Source: Nonomuraea fuscirosea (GTDB lineage: Bacteria > Actinomycetota > Actinomycetes > Streptosporangiales > Streptosporangiaceae). Taken from it: a DNA stretch of 64,000 nt. The notes under the pieces are model-generated. The model was not told where the DNA came from. It made no database searches and worked only from the letters and a program-made list of their open reading frames with translations. The number at the start of each line of letters is the position of its first letter. Within the stretch, counting starts at the first letter, position 1. The stretch spans positions 124,001-188,000 of the forward strand of contig NZ_PVNG01000012.1 in the NCBI RefSeq assembly GCF_003001935.1, read 5' to 3'. Made by a program: the position numbers and the translations under genes. Positions 1-7,597 of the stretch are shown piece after piece.

Positions 1-459
1 GACGCGCGGCCGGTCTTCGCCACCGCCAAGCGGTTCCCCGACGCCGACGAGGTCGTGGTCAAGTGGCCGCACGACTACCTGGCCTCCGTGCAGGTGGACG
101 AGCGCACGGTCATCTGCGTGCTGACCCACGACCCCAAGTTCGACGTGCCGCTGCTGGAGGTGGCGCTGCGCACCGGCGCGGGTTACGTGGGCGCGATGGG
201 CTCCCGCCGCACCCACGAGGACCGTCTCGAACGGCTGCGCGAGTCCGGCCTGACCGAGGCCGAGCTGGCCAGGCTGCGCTCGCCCATCGGCCTCGACCTC
301 GGCGCGCGTACGCCAGAGGAGACGGCCGTGTCCATCGCCGCCGAGCTCATCCAGCTGCGCTGGGGCGGCTCAGGACGCCCGCTGTCGGTGACGGAGGGGC
401 GCATCCACCACGAGAAGCAGCCCGAGCTCCGGCCCGGCGCCGGGCCCGAGACGCCGTGA
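1..459 (+). CDS. XdhC/CoxI family protein, C-terminal part (5' end outside window)
   Basis: The reading frame is open from base 1, so the gene begins upstream. The visible 152 residues are the C-terminal Rossmann-like domain of the XdhC/CoxI family, which helps insert or sulfurate the molybdenum cofactor of xanthine dehydrogenase or CO dehydrogenase type hydroxylases. Recognisable blocks are DARPVFATAKRFPDADEV, the TVICVLTHDPKFD stretch, YVGAMGSRRTHEDRLERL, and the final IGLDLGARTPEETAVSIAAE block. The tail after that (SGRPLSVTEGRIHH) is short and basic/polar, as usual. The stop overlaps the GTG start of the next gene (GTGA), so the two are translationally coupled. The partner hydrolase is not in the window. 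Confidence 0.9.
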   Translation, partial: DARPVFATAKRFPDADEVVVKWPHDYLASVQVDERTVICVLTHDPKFDVPLLEVALRTGAGYVGAMGSRRTHEDRLERLRESGLTEAELARLRSPIGLDLGARTPEETAVSIAAELIQLRWGGSGRPLSVTEGRIHHEKQPELRPGAGPETP

Positions 460-1049
460 GGACCGGCGGGGTCGCGGGGCTGCTGCTGGCCGCCGGCGAG
501 GGCACCCGGCTGGGCCGGCCGAAGGCGCTGGTCGAGTTCGGTGGCGAGCGGCTGGTGGAGCGCGGCGTGCGGCTGCTGGACGAGGGCGGCTGCCATCCGG
601 TCGTGGTCGTGCTCGGCGCGGCCACGGTGCAGGTACGCGGGGCGGTCACGGTGCGCAACCCGGACTGGGCCTCCGGCATGGGCTCCTCCCTGCGGCTGGG
701 GCTGGCCGCGCTGCCGGAGGGGGCGGAGTCGGTGGTGGTGGCGCTGGTGGACCAGCCGCTGATCGGGCCGGGCGCGGTCCGCGCGCTGATCGCCTCGGGG
801 GCCGGGCTGGCGGTCGCGACCTACGGCGGCCGGCGCAGGAACCCGGTGCTGATCGCCAGGGAGCACTTCGCCGAGGTGTCCGCGCTGGCTGTGGGGGACG
901 TGGGAGCGCGGCCGTTCATGAAGGCGCATCCCGAGCTGGTCACCGAGGTGGCGTGCGATGAGCACGGCGACCCCGCCGACATCGACACCCCGCAGGACCT
1001 GGACCGCCTGCGGCTCAAGGCCGGCCGCCCGGGGGCGGCGCTCACCTAG
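456..1049 (+). CDS. Molybdenum cofactor cytidylyltransferase-like nucleotidyltransferase (MocA/MobA family)
   Basis: A 197-residue NTP-transferase-like protein. The N-terminus GVAGLLLAAGEGTRLGRPKAL is the nucleotide-binding signature LAAGxGxRxGxxK of the MobA/MocA/CoxC fold; the Asp of LVDQPLI is the usual metal-binding position. MocA-type enzymes transfer CMP to molybdopterin. Direct coupling to xdhC (4-nt overlap, GTG start) supports a MocA-like role in maturing a molybdenum hydroxylase rather than an unrelated sugar nucleotidyltransferase. It ends with PADIDTPQDLDRL, typical of the family. The start was set at the GTG overlapping the xdhC stop because the next residues are exactly the fold's first beta strand. 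Confidence 0.88.
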   Translation: MRTGGVAGLLLAAGEGTRLGRPKALVEFGGERLVERGVRLLDEGGCHPVVVVLGAATVQVRGAVTVRNPDWASGMGSSLRLGLAALPEGAESVVVALVDQPLIGPGAVRALIASGAGLAVATYGGRRRNPVLIAREHFAEVSALAVGDVGARPFMKAHPELVTEVACDEHGDPADIDTPQDLDRLRLKAGRPGAALT

Positions 1050-1097
1050 CCGGACGCCCGGGTGCGCGGACGCGCGCGTACCCGGACGCGCGGACGT

Positions 1098-1985
1098 TCA
1101 GAAGCGCAGGGAGGCGATGGCGGCGCGGTGGTCGCTGCCGGTCGCCGGGGCGACGCCCGCCTCGGTGGCGGTCATGCCCTTGAACAGGATGTGGTCCGGC
1201 CGGGTGATCGGGAACTCGGCCGGCCAGGTGAACCCGAACCCGTCGCCCGCCGCGCTCTGGGCGTCGGTCAGGGGCGGCGTCAGCCCGCGCATGCCCCGGT
1301 CGGTGGTGGCGGTGTTGAGGTCGCCGAGCAGCAGGATGCGCTTGCTCGGGTCGGCGTCGATGAGCCTGCGCGCCTGCGCCAGCGAGGCGTCCCGCGAGGT
1401 GGTGTGGCCGGGCCTGGCCGAGGCGAGGTGCATGACGTAGACGGTCACCTTGCCCTTGGGCGTGGAGACGACCGCCCGCAGCGCGCGCGGCCAGCCCATG
1501 CCGACGTCGAGCGGCTTGGTGTCGCTGATCGGATAGCGGCTCCACAGGCCGACCGTGCTGACCGGGTAGTGGTACTTGAACATCTTGTTGAGCTGTTTGG
1601 CCGCGGGCCCGCCGCTGGTCAGCTCCTGGGCGGCCAGGACGTCGAGGTCCTTGGCGATCGCACGTACGGCCTCGCCCGAGGCGCTGTTGCGCACGCCCAC
1701 GTTGACGGTGCCGACGGTGAGGTCGCTGGGCCCGCCGGGCGGGGTGCGCAGGAGCGCGGAGCCGAACATCACCGCCCAGACCACCCCCGGCACCAGCGCG
1801 ACGGCGGCGGCCCTGGTGGACCGTGCCATGGCGGCGGCCGCCAGCAGCACCGGGACCGCCAGCCCCAGCCAGGGCAGCAGGCTCTCCATGACAGGGGTGA
1901 ATCCGCCGAACGCGGGGATCAGCTGATGACCCGCCAGGGCCACGGCCACCACGGCGGATACGACGACGACGACCCGGCTCAGCAC
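1098..1985 (-). CDS. Membrane-anchored endonuclease/exonuclease/phosphatase (EEP) family protein
   Basis: About 295 residues. The first 90 residues hold three hydrophobic segments (SRVVVVVSAVVAVALAG; LLPWLGLAVPVLLAAAAMA; ALVPGVVWAVMFGSALL), followed by an EEP catalytic domain starting near DLTVGTVNVG. Hallmarks are AAQELT (metal-binding Glu), GDLNTATTD and the terminal SDHRA (catalytic His). The topology suggests the catalytic domain lies outside the membrane, as in many actinobacterial EEP proteins; the substrate is unknown. The frame is open to 2099, but that would run into the divergent gene's control region. The GTG at 1985 was chosen because a TAGCCT -10 box sits 7 nt upstream (1993-1998), which fits a leaderless transcript. 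The ATGs at 2057 and 2054 are alternatives. Confidence 0.82.
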   Translation of the reverse strand: MLSRVVVVVSAVVAVALAGHQLIPAFGGFTPVMESLLPWLGLAVPVLLAAAAMARSTRAAAVALVPGVVWAVMFGSALLRTPPGGPSDLTVGTVNVGVRNSASGEAVRAIAKDLDVLAAQELTSGGPAAKQLNKMFKYHYPVSTVGLWSRYPISDTKPLDVGMGWPRALRAVVSTPKGKVTVYVMHLASARPGHTTSRDASLAQARRLIDADPSKRILLLGDLNTATTDRGMRGLTPPLTDAQSAAGDGFGFTWPAEFPITRPDHILFKGMTATEAGVAPATGSDHRAAIASLRF

Positions 1986-1992
1986 TTGATCC

Positions 1993-1998
1993 AGGCTA
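1993..1998 (-). promoter_or_regulatory. -10 box (TAGCCT) of a probable leaderless EEP transcript
   Basis: TAGCCT on the minus strand lies 7 nt before the chosen GTG of the EEP gene, the spacing expected when transcription starts at the start codon. No good -35 is visible. No convincing Shine-Dalgarno sequence precedes this GTG, which favours leaderless initiation. On the opposite strand, TAGGGT near 2028-2033 may be the -10 box of the divergent oxidoreductase gene. Confidence 0.45.
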
Positions 1999-2080
1999 GC
2001 GGCTCCCGGTGCGCCACGCCGACGCGATAGGGTGGTCCAGGCATAACAGAACATCATTCGGTTGGGCGGGAGAGCCGGGC

Positions 2081-3124
2081 ATGCGCATCGGGATGGCACT
2101 CAATTACTCGGGCGGTTTCAAGGAGACGGTCGCCGAGCTGGCCGACTACGAGCGGGCCGGGCTCGACATCGTGTTCGTGGCGGAGGCGTACTCGTTCGAC
2201 GCCGTCAGCCAGATGGGCTACATCGCGGCGAAGACCGAGCGGCTGCAGATCGCCTCCGGCATCCTGCCGATCTACTCGCGCACGCCGACGCTGCTGGCGA
2301 TGACGGCGGCGGGCCTGGACTACGTCTCCGACGGGCGTTTCACGCTCGGCCTCGGAGCCTCGGGGCCGCAGGTGATCGAGGGCTTCCACGGGGTGCCGTA
2401 CACCGCGCCGCTCGGGCGTACCAGGGAGGTCATCGAGATCTGCCGCCAGGTCTGGCGGCGTGAGCGGGTCAGCTTCGAGGGGCGCCACTACACCGTGCCG
2501 CTCCCCGCCGACCAGGGCACGGGCCTGGGCAAGCCGCTGAAGCTGATCAACCATCCGGTACGCGCCCGCATCCCCATCGTGGTCGCCGCGATCGGGCCCA
2601 AGAACGTCGAGCTGACCGCCGAGGTGGCGGAGGGCTGGGAGCCGATCTTCTACGTGCCCGAGAAGGCCGCCGACGTCTGGGGCCCCGCCCTGGCCGCGGG
2701 CAGGGCCAGGCGCGATCCCGAGCTGGGCGAGCTGGACGTGATCGCGCAGGCGTCGCTGGCGATCGGCGACGACGTGTCGGGGCTGCTGGAGTTCGGGCGG
2801 CCGATGGCGGCGCTCTACATCGGCGGCATGGGCGCCAAGGGCAGGAACTTCTACAACGACCTGGCCAGGCGCTACGGCTACGAGAAGGAGGCCGAGCTGA
2901 TCCAGGAGCTCTACCTGGAGGGCAGGAAGGAGGAGGCGGCCGCGCAGGTCCCGGCGGAGCTGCTGGAGAAGATGTCGCTGATCGGCAGCGAGGGGTTCGT
3001 CCGCGACCGCGTGCGGGCGCTGAAGGAGTCGGGCGTGACCACGCTCAACGTGACGCCGCTGGGCCGGACGCACGAGGAGCGGCTGCGGCTGATCGAGACG
3101 ATCAGGGAGATCGCCGCCGAGTGA
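2081..3124 (+). CDS. LLM class (probably F420-dependent) oxidoreductase
   Basis: A 347-residue luciferase-like monooxygenase-fold protein. It begins MRIGMALNYSGGF, the usual first TIM-barrel strand, and carries FVAEAYSFDAVSQMGYIAAKT, GLGASGPQVIEGFHGVPY and PIVVAAIGPKNVELTAEVAEGW, blocks shared by actinobacterial F420-dependent enzymes. The cofactor (F420 versus FMN) cannot be proved from sequence; F420 is inferred from the family's actinobacterial distribution. The ATG at 2081 has GGGAG about 8 nt upstream. The gene stands alone: the EEP gene diverges on one side, and a strong hairpin (3223-3257) separates it from the symporter downstream. The substrate is unknown. Confidence 0.9.
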   Translation: MRIGMALNYSGGFKETVAELADYERAGLDIVFVAEAYSFDAVSQMGYIAAKTERLQIASGILPIYSRTPTLLAMTAAGLDYVSDGRFTLGLGASGPQVIEGFHGVPYTAPLGRTREVIEICRQVWRRERVSFEGRHYTVPLPADQGTGLGKPLKLINHPVRARIPIVVAAIGPKNVELTAEVAEGWEPIFYVPEKAADVWGPALAAGRARRDPELGELDVIAQASLAIGDDVSGLLEFGRPMAALYIGGMGAKGRNFYNDLARRYGYEKEAELIQELYLEGRKEEAAAQVPAELLEKMSLIGSEGFVRDRVRALKESGVTTLNVTPLGRTHEERLRLIETIREIAAE

Positions 3125-3222
3125 GGTGAATCACCCCGGATGGGGGAATCCGGCTGAATTTACCGGTGTTGTAGCGCCTCGTGAGGTTCTCCGTGGTGAT
3201 CGTGTGGCTCGTCGAGCGGCTG

Positions 3223-3257
3223 CACATCGATCTGTGCCGGTGGCACGGATCGATGTG
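3223..3257. terminator. Long inverted repeat: 16-bp arms, 3-nt loop
   Basis: cacatcgatctgtgcc (3223-3238) and ggcacggatcgatgtg (3242-3257) are complementary with one mismatch, around the loop ggt. No T-tract follows. It lies between the oxidoreductase stop and the symporter start on the same strand, so it could be a terminator hairpin for the first gene or a DNA operator for the second. A smaller perfect repeat, CCGGAT and ATCCGG around six bases, is upstream near 3137-3154. Confidence 0.6.
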
Positions 3258-3312
3258 TCACTGACCGCCGCCCCCGCGTTCGTCCCTGTCCTCACCCGGG
3301 CGCGCCCTCGGC

Positions 3313-4623
3313 ATGCCCTCGCACCGGAAGTCGTACCCCTCCGTGAAGAGATTCTCCTTCTCCCTGCAGTTGCTGCTGGGCCTCGTCGCCGGCGTGGCGC
3401 TGGGCTTCGCCGCCAGAACGTGGGACGTGACCTGGCTGACCGAGACCCTGACCCGGGTCGGCCAGATCTTCGTCCAGCTGCTCAAGCTGGCCGTCCCGCC
3501 CCTCGTCTTCACCGCCGTGCTGGTCAGCGTGGCGAACCTGCGCAACGTCAGCGGCGCGGCCCGCCTGGCGGGCAAGACGCTGTTCTGGTTCCTCGCGACC
3601 GGGCTGGTCGCCGTCGTCGTCGGCATCGCCCTCGGCCTGGTCATCAACCCCGGCCAGGGCGTCACCCTCGACACCGGCGCCGCCAAGGCCCCCGAGCACG
3701 CCGGCACCTGGCTCGACTTCGTCACCGGCGTCCTGCCGACGAACATCGTCACCGCCTTCACCGAGATGAACGTGCTGCAGATCGTCTTCCTCGGGGCCGT
3801 GCTCGGCGCCGCGGCCCTCGCCGCCGGCGAGAAGGCCGAGCCGTTCCTCGGCCTCGCCCGCTCCGTGCTGGAGCTGGTGCAGAAGGCGCTGTGGTGGGTC
3901 ATCCGCCTGGCCCCCATCGGGACCGCGGGCCTGATCGGCAAGGCCGTGTCCACGTACGGATGGGACCTGCTCGCGCCGCTGGCCAAGTTCAGCGCCGGGG
4001 TCTACATCGGCTGCTTCGTGGTGCTGCTGGCCGTGTACCCGGCCCTGCTGGCGCTCTGGGGCAAGGTCAGCCCCGTCGCCTTCTTCCGCAACGCCTGGCC
4101 CGCGATCGAGCTGGCCTTCGTCTCCCGCTCCTCGGTCGGCACGCTGCCGCTGACGCAGCGGGTCACCATCGAGCGCAACGGCGTGGACCGCGACTACGCC
4201 GCCTTCGCGGTGCCGTTCGGGGCGACCACCAAGATGGACGGCTGCGCCTCGATCTACCCCGCGCTGGCGGCGATCTTCGTGGCGCAGGTGTTCGGGGTGC
4301 AGCTCGGGGTGGGTGACTACCTGCTGATCGCGTTCGTGTCGGTGATCGGCTCGGCCGCGACGGCGGGGCTGACCGGCGCGACCGTCATGCTGACGCTCAC
4401 GCTCAGCACGCTGGGGCTGCCGCTGGAAGGCGTCGGCCTGCTGCTGGCCATCGACCCGATCCTCGACATGATCCGCACCGCGACCAACGTGACGGGCCAG
4501 ATGGTGGTGCCGGTGCTGGTGGCGCGGTCGGAGGGCCGCCTGGACACGGCGGTCTTCAACGCGCCGCCGCAGTCGCTCGACGACGCGCCCGCGCCGCGCG
4601 TCCCGCAGCCGGCCCTGGCCTGA
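3313..4623 (+). CDS. Dicarboxylate/amino acid:cation symporter (DAACS, SDF family)
   Basis: A 436-residue inner membrane transporter of the GltP/DctA superfamily, moving C4-dicarboxylates or acidic amino acids with Na+ or H+. Hydrophobic helices run through the length, beginning LQLLLGLVAGVALGFA. Family hallmarks are VPPLVFTAVLVSVANL, the serine-rich hairpin AFVSRSSVGTLPLTQR (HP1), the conserved GATTKMDGCASIYPALAAIF stretch (TM7, equivalent to NMDGT), and ATAGLTGATVMLTLTLSTLGLP (HP2). The final 35 residues are a polar cytoplasmic tail. The start is uncertain: ATG 3313 lacks an obvious Shine-Dalgarno, while GTG 3343 has GGAAG about 11 nt upstream and would remove ten residues. A strong hairpin follows the stop. 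Confidence 0.92.
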   Translation: MPSHRKSYPSVKRFSFSLQLLLGLVAGVALGFAARTWDVTWLTETLTRVGQIFVQLLKLAVPPLVFTAVLVSVANLRNVSGAARLAGKTLFWFLATGLVAVVVGIALGLVINPGQGVTLDTGAAKAPEHAGTWLDFVTGVLPTNIVTAFTEMNVLQIVFLGAVLGAAALAAGEKAEPFLGLARSVLELVQKALWWVIRLAPIGTAGLIGKAVSTYGWDLLAPLAKFSAGVYIGCFVVLLAVYPALLALWGKVSPVAFFRNAWPAIELAFVSRSSVGTLPLTQRVTIERNGVDRDYAAFAVPFGATTKMDGCASIYPALAAIFVAQVFGVQLGVGDYLLIAFVSVIGSAATAGLTGATVMLTLTLSTLGLPLEGVGLLLAIDPILDMIRTATNVTGQMVVPVLVARSEGRLDTAVFNAPPQSLDDAPAPRVPQPALA

Positions 4624-4630
4624 CAGTGCG

Positions 4631-4669
4631 GCGAAGGGAGGGGGCGGAGTTCCGTCCCCTCCCTTTCGC
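4631..4669 (+). terminator. Intrinsic terminator-like hairpin after the symporter gene
   Basis: GGGAGGGG (4636-4643) pairs with CCCCTCCC (4656-4663), and the stem continues through GCGAA against TTTCGC with one bulged T. It lies eight bases after the symporter stop and ahead of the pseudokinase gene. The T-tract is short, which is common in high-GC actinobacteria. Confidence 0.7.
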
Positions 4670-4787
4670 GTTCCCGTGAACGCCGCTGAACTTCGCACGG
4701 GACGCGTCCGGGGCGTTGGAGGGGCGGCGGTGGCCGTGGGGGCCTATGGTGGTCGGAAATCTCAACTTTCGAGTAATTGGCGGGGAT

Positions 4788-6365
4788 ATGTCCGACGCGA
4801 CGGAGCGCGCGCCGTCCTTGATCGCTGACCGGTACCGGCTCGACGAGCGCATCGGCAGCGGCCCGATGGGCGAGGTGTGGCGCGGATACGACACGCGGGC
4901 CGACTGGGTGGTGGCCGTGAAGGTGCTCGGCGCCAAGGCCGCCGGCGCCGGCACCCGGGAGGTGCTCAGGCAGCACGCCCAGGCCGTGGCCAGGGTGATC
5001 CATCCGAACGTGGCCATGGTGCTGGACGTCGGCGAGCACGAAGGGGCGCCGTTCCTGGTGATGGAGTACCTCACCGGGAACAGCCTGCGCGAGGAGCGCG
5101 CCGCGCGCGGGCAGTTGCGGATCATGGAGGTGTGCGACCTGGTCGGCCAGGCGGCGGCCGGGCTCGACGCGGCGCACCGCGCCGGCGTCGTCCACGGTCA
5201 GGTCGATCCGGACAGCTTCCGCCTGGCGGGCAGCGGGGTGCTCAAGGTCGTCGGGTTCGGGATGGACGACCGCGAGCCGGTACGGGGCGACGAGCGGTAC
5301 GCGGCGCCGGAACGGGCCGCGGGCCAGCCCGCGCAGGCCCCCGGCGACGTGTACGCGCTCGGCTGCGTCTGCTACGAGCTGCTGTGCGGGCGGGTGCCCG
5401 TGGAGACGGCGGGGGAGAACGGGGGACGGCCCGTCCCGCCCAGCGCGATCAGGAACGAGGTCTCGCCCGAGCTCGACCGGCTGCTGCTGGCCATGCTCGC
5501 CGAGGATCCGGCGCAGCGGCCCACCAGCGGGGAGAACATCCGCAGGACCCTGGCCGCCATCGCCCGGCCCAAACCCGCCCCCCAGGCTCCTCCTGCGGCG
5601 CCCGGTCAGACGGGCGCGATGGGCGCGGCGCCCGGTGTGGCGGGGGCGATGGGGGCGGTGGCCGGGTCCGGGCAGGGCGCCGGCTCTGGTGCCACCGAGG
5701 TGTTCCAGCACCTCGGCGGGCCGCCGCCGCGTGCCGGTGACACCGCCATCTACCAGGCGGGCGACCTGGAGCCCGCCCCGCCCTCAGGCCTCAACCGCAA
5801 GCTGATGATCCAGCTCGGCGTCGCCGTGCTGGTGATCGCGGCCGTGACGGTGGGCATGGTGATGTGGGCGGGAGCGAGGAGAGAGCCGCCGGTCGCGGTG
5901 CTGAGCCCGACGCCGACCCCCACACTCACGACCGAGGAGCCGCCCCCCACGACGCCGTTCCCCACGCCCACCGACGATGACGACGGATCCGGCCTGGTGC
6001 GCACGCTCGATCCCGACGACGAGCCGACCTCGCTGATCGAGACCGCCGCGCCCAAGGCGACCCTCGGGGACGTGGCGCCGGCCGGCGGGTACGGCAAGTG
6101 GCTGCAGCGGTTCGACGAGGCGATCACAGCGCAGGAGAAGGTGAACGGCATCAACCCCGCGGTCGCCGGCAAGGCCCACGAGAAGCTGCGGAAGGCGGCC
6201 AGGAAGGCTCGCGAGGGGCACGTCGACTCCGCGCTGGACCACGCCGCCGGCGTCTACCGCGACCTGGTGCGGGCCCAGGAGAAGGGCGACATGAACGGGT
6301 CGGGCCCCGCGGCGCGGTTCCTGCTCGACTGGCGCATCCCCGACCGGTACGGCCGGGGCGCCTGA
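4788..6365 (+). CDS. Membrane pseudokinase of the PknB-like Ser/Thr kinase family
   Basis: 525 residues. The N-terminal kinase fold (about residues 15-265) keeps the glycine loop IGSGPMGEVW and the ATP-binding Lys in VVAVKVL, but the catalytic HRDxKPxN is VVHGQVDPDSF (the Asp is gone) and the metal-binding DFG is VVGFGM (Gly for Asp). APE is retained (YAAPERAAG), as is the GDVYALGCVCYELLCG helix. A Pro/Gly/Ala linker follows, then one membrane helix (LMIQLGVAVLVIAAVTVGMVMWAG, near residue 365), a Pro/Thr linker and an extracellular domain of about 90 residues. By sequence it should bind but not transfer phosphate, suggesting a scaffold or sensor. ATG 4788 has GGGGA at 5 nt; upstream in-frame starts lack this. 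Confidence 0.88.
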   Translation: MSDATERAPSLIADRYRLDERIGSGPMGEVWRGYDTRADWVVAVKVLGAKAAGAGTREVLRQHAQAVARVIHPNVAMVLDVGEHEGAPFLVMEYLTGNSLREERAARGQLRIMEVCDLVGQAAAGLDAAHRAGVVHGQVDPDSFRLAGSGVLKVVGFGMDDREPVRGDERYAAPERAAGQPAQAPGDVYALGCVCYELLCGRVPVETAGENGGRPVPPSAIRNEVSPELDRLLLAMLAEDPAQRPTSGENIRRTLAAIARPKPAPQAPPAAPGQTGAMGAAPGVAGAMGAVAGSGQGAGSGATEVFQHLGGPPPRAGDTAIYQAGDLEPAPPSGLNRKLMIQLGVAVLVIAAVTVGMVMWAGARREPPVAVLSPTPTPTLTTEEPPPTTPFPTPTDDDDGSGLVRTLDPDDEPTSLIETAAPKATLGDVAPAGGYGKWLQRFDEAITAQEKVNGINPAVAGKAHEKLRKAARKAREGHVDSALDHAAGVYRDLVRAQEKGDMNGSGPAARFLLDWRIPDRYGRGA

Positions 6366-6490
6366 CGGCGGGCGAACCGGCCCGCCCTACGAGGTGAAGC
6401 GGCCCGCCTGACGGCGGCGAACCGGCCCGCCTGACGGGGCTGAACGGCTCGCGTGACGGGTGGCGATCCCGCTCGCCCGACAGGGCGAAG
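6361..6490 (+). repeat. Degenerate 22-23 bp tandem repeat array beginning at a stop codon
   Basis: The element cctgacgg, which contains the pseudokinase stop TGA, recurs at 6361, about 6385 (degenerate, ccctacgagg), 6407, 6430, 6452 (cgtgacgg) and 6475 (cccgacag). Between copies is a variant of gcgaaccggcc. The spacing is 22-23 bp throughout. The repeats are not coding and fill the gap up to the peptidase promoter. Confidence 0.75.
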
Positions 6491-6499
6491 CGGACGGCG

Positions 6500-6527
6500 G
6501 TGACGATCGGGGCATACCGCGTAGGTT
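6500..6527 (+). promoter_or_regulatory. Promoter of the M24 peptidase gene (leaderless)
   Basis: gTGACG (about 6500-6505), a 16-nt spacer and TAGGTT (6522-6527) precede the ATG at 6534 by only six bases, so the transcript probably starts at the start codon. No Shine-Dalgarno sequence is present. Confidence 0.55.
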
Positions 6528-6533
6528 GATCTC

Positions 6534-7571
6534 ATGACCTTCGACTATCCGGCGCGCCGGGCGCGGGTGGCCGGGCTGCTGCCCGCCCACGGGGTCCACG
6601 CCCTGCTCGTCACCTCGCCCGTCAACGTCCGCTACCTCACCGGGCTGGCCAGCTCGAACGCCGCCGTCCTGGTCCGGGCCGACGGCGGCGCGCTGCTGGT
6701 CACCGACAACCGCTACATCGAGGCGGCCCGCGCGCTCGACGTCCCCAGCGAGGAGGCGGCCGACGTGGCGGGCCGGCTGGCCGAGCCGGGTACGGGGATC
6801 GAGGCGGCGAGCATGAGCGTGGCCGCCTACCAGAGGCTCGGGGAGGGGCTCGTGCCGCTGGGGCCGGTGGTGGAGCCGCTGCGGGCGGTCAAGGACGAGG
6901 CCGAGCTGGACCGCATCCGTACCGCGTGCGAGATCACCGACCAGGCGTTCACCGACGTCTGCCCCGCCATCGCCCCCGGGATGACCGAGCGCGAACTGGC
7001 GCGCCTGCTGGAGAGCCGCATGGCCGAGCTCGGCGCCGACAAGCCGGCGTTCGACACCATTGTGGCCGCGGGGGAGAACGGCGCCGTCCCGCACCACGCC
7101 CCCACCTCCAGGGAGCTGCGCGCGGGAGACCTGGTCACGATGGACTTCGGCGCACGGTACGACGGCTACCACGCCGACATGACCAGGACGGTCAGCCTCG
7201 GCGCGCCCGCCGCCTGGCAGCGCGAGCTCTACGACCTCGTCGCCGCGGCGCAGCGGGCCGGCCGGCACGCCCTCGTCCCCGGCGCCACGGCCAGGGAGGT
7301 CGACACGGCGGCCCGTTCCGTCATCGCGGAGGCGGGCCACGGAGGCCACTTCAGGCACGGTCTCGGCCACGGTGTCGGCCTGGAGATCCACGAGGAGCCG
7401 TTCCTCGGCCCCGCCAGGACCGGTAGACTAGAGGATCGAGTTCCGATCACCGTCGAGCCCGGGGTTTATCTTCCTGGCCGGGGCGGGGTTCGCATCGAGG
7501 ACACCCTGGTGACACGTGAGGGCGGGCCGGAACTTTTCACCAAGACGACCAAGGAGCTGCTCGTCCTTTAG
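6534..7571 (+). CDS. M24 family metallopeptidase (Xaa-Pro aminopeptidase/dipeptidase type)
   Basis: 345 residues. An N-terminal creatinase-like domain (NVRYLTGLASSNAAVLV) is followed by the pita-bread catalytic domain. All five M24 metal ligands appear in order: two Asp in VTMDFGARYDGYHADMTRT, His in HGLGHGVGLEIHEEP, Glu in ITVEPGVYLPG, and Glu in GVRIEDTLV. It should cleave the residue preceding proline. In actinobacteria and firmicutes this gene commonly sits just before efp, as here (26-nt gap to the efp GTG), a conserved pairing often seen with this family (gene symbols pepQ, pepP or ypdF). The start is the first in-frame ATG, directly behind a -10 box. Confidence 0.93.
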   Translation: MTFDYPARRARVAGLLPAHGVHALLVTSPVNVRYLTGLASSNAAVLVRADGGALLVTDNRYIEAARALDVPSEEAADVAGRLAEPGTGIEAASMSVAAYQRLGEGLVPLGPVVEPLRAVKDEAELDRIRTACEITDQAFTDVCPAIAPGMTERELARLLESRMAELGADKPAFDTIVAAGENGAVPHHAPTSRELRAGDLVTMDFGARYDGYHADMTRTVSLGAPAAWQRELYDLVAAAQRAGRHALVPGATAREVDTAARSVIAEAGHGGHFRHGLGHGVGLEIHEEPFLGPARTGRLEDRVPITVEPGVYLPGRGGVRIEDTLVTREGGPELFTKTTKELLVL

Positions 7572-7597
7572 AGCGGCCACACGCGGGAGAAGAACGA

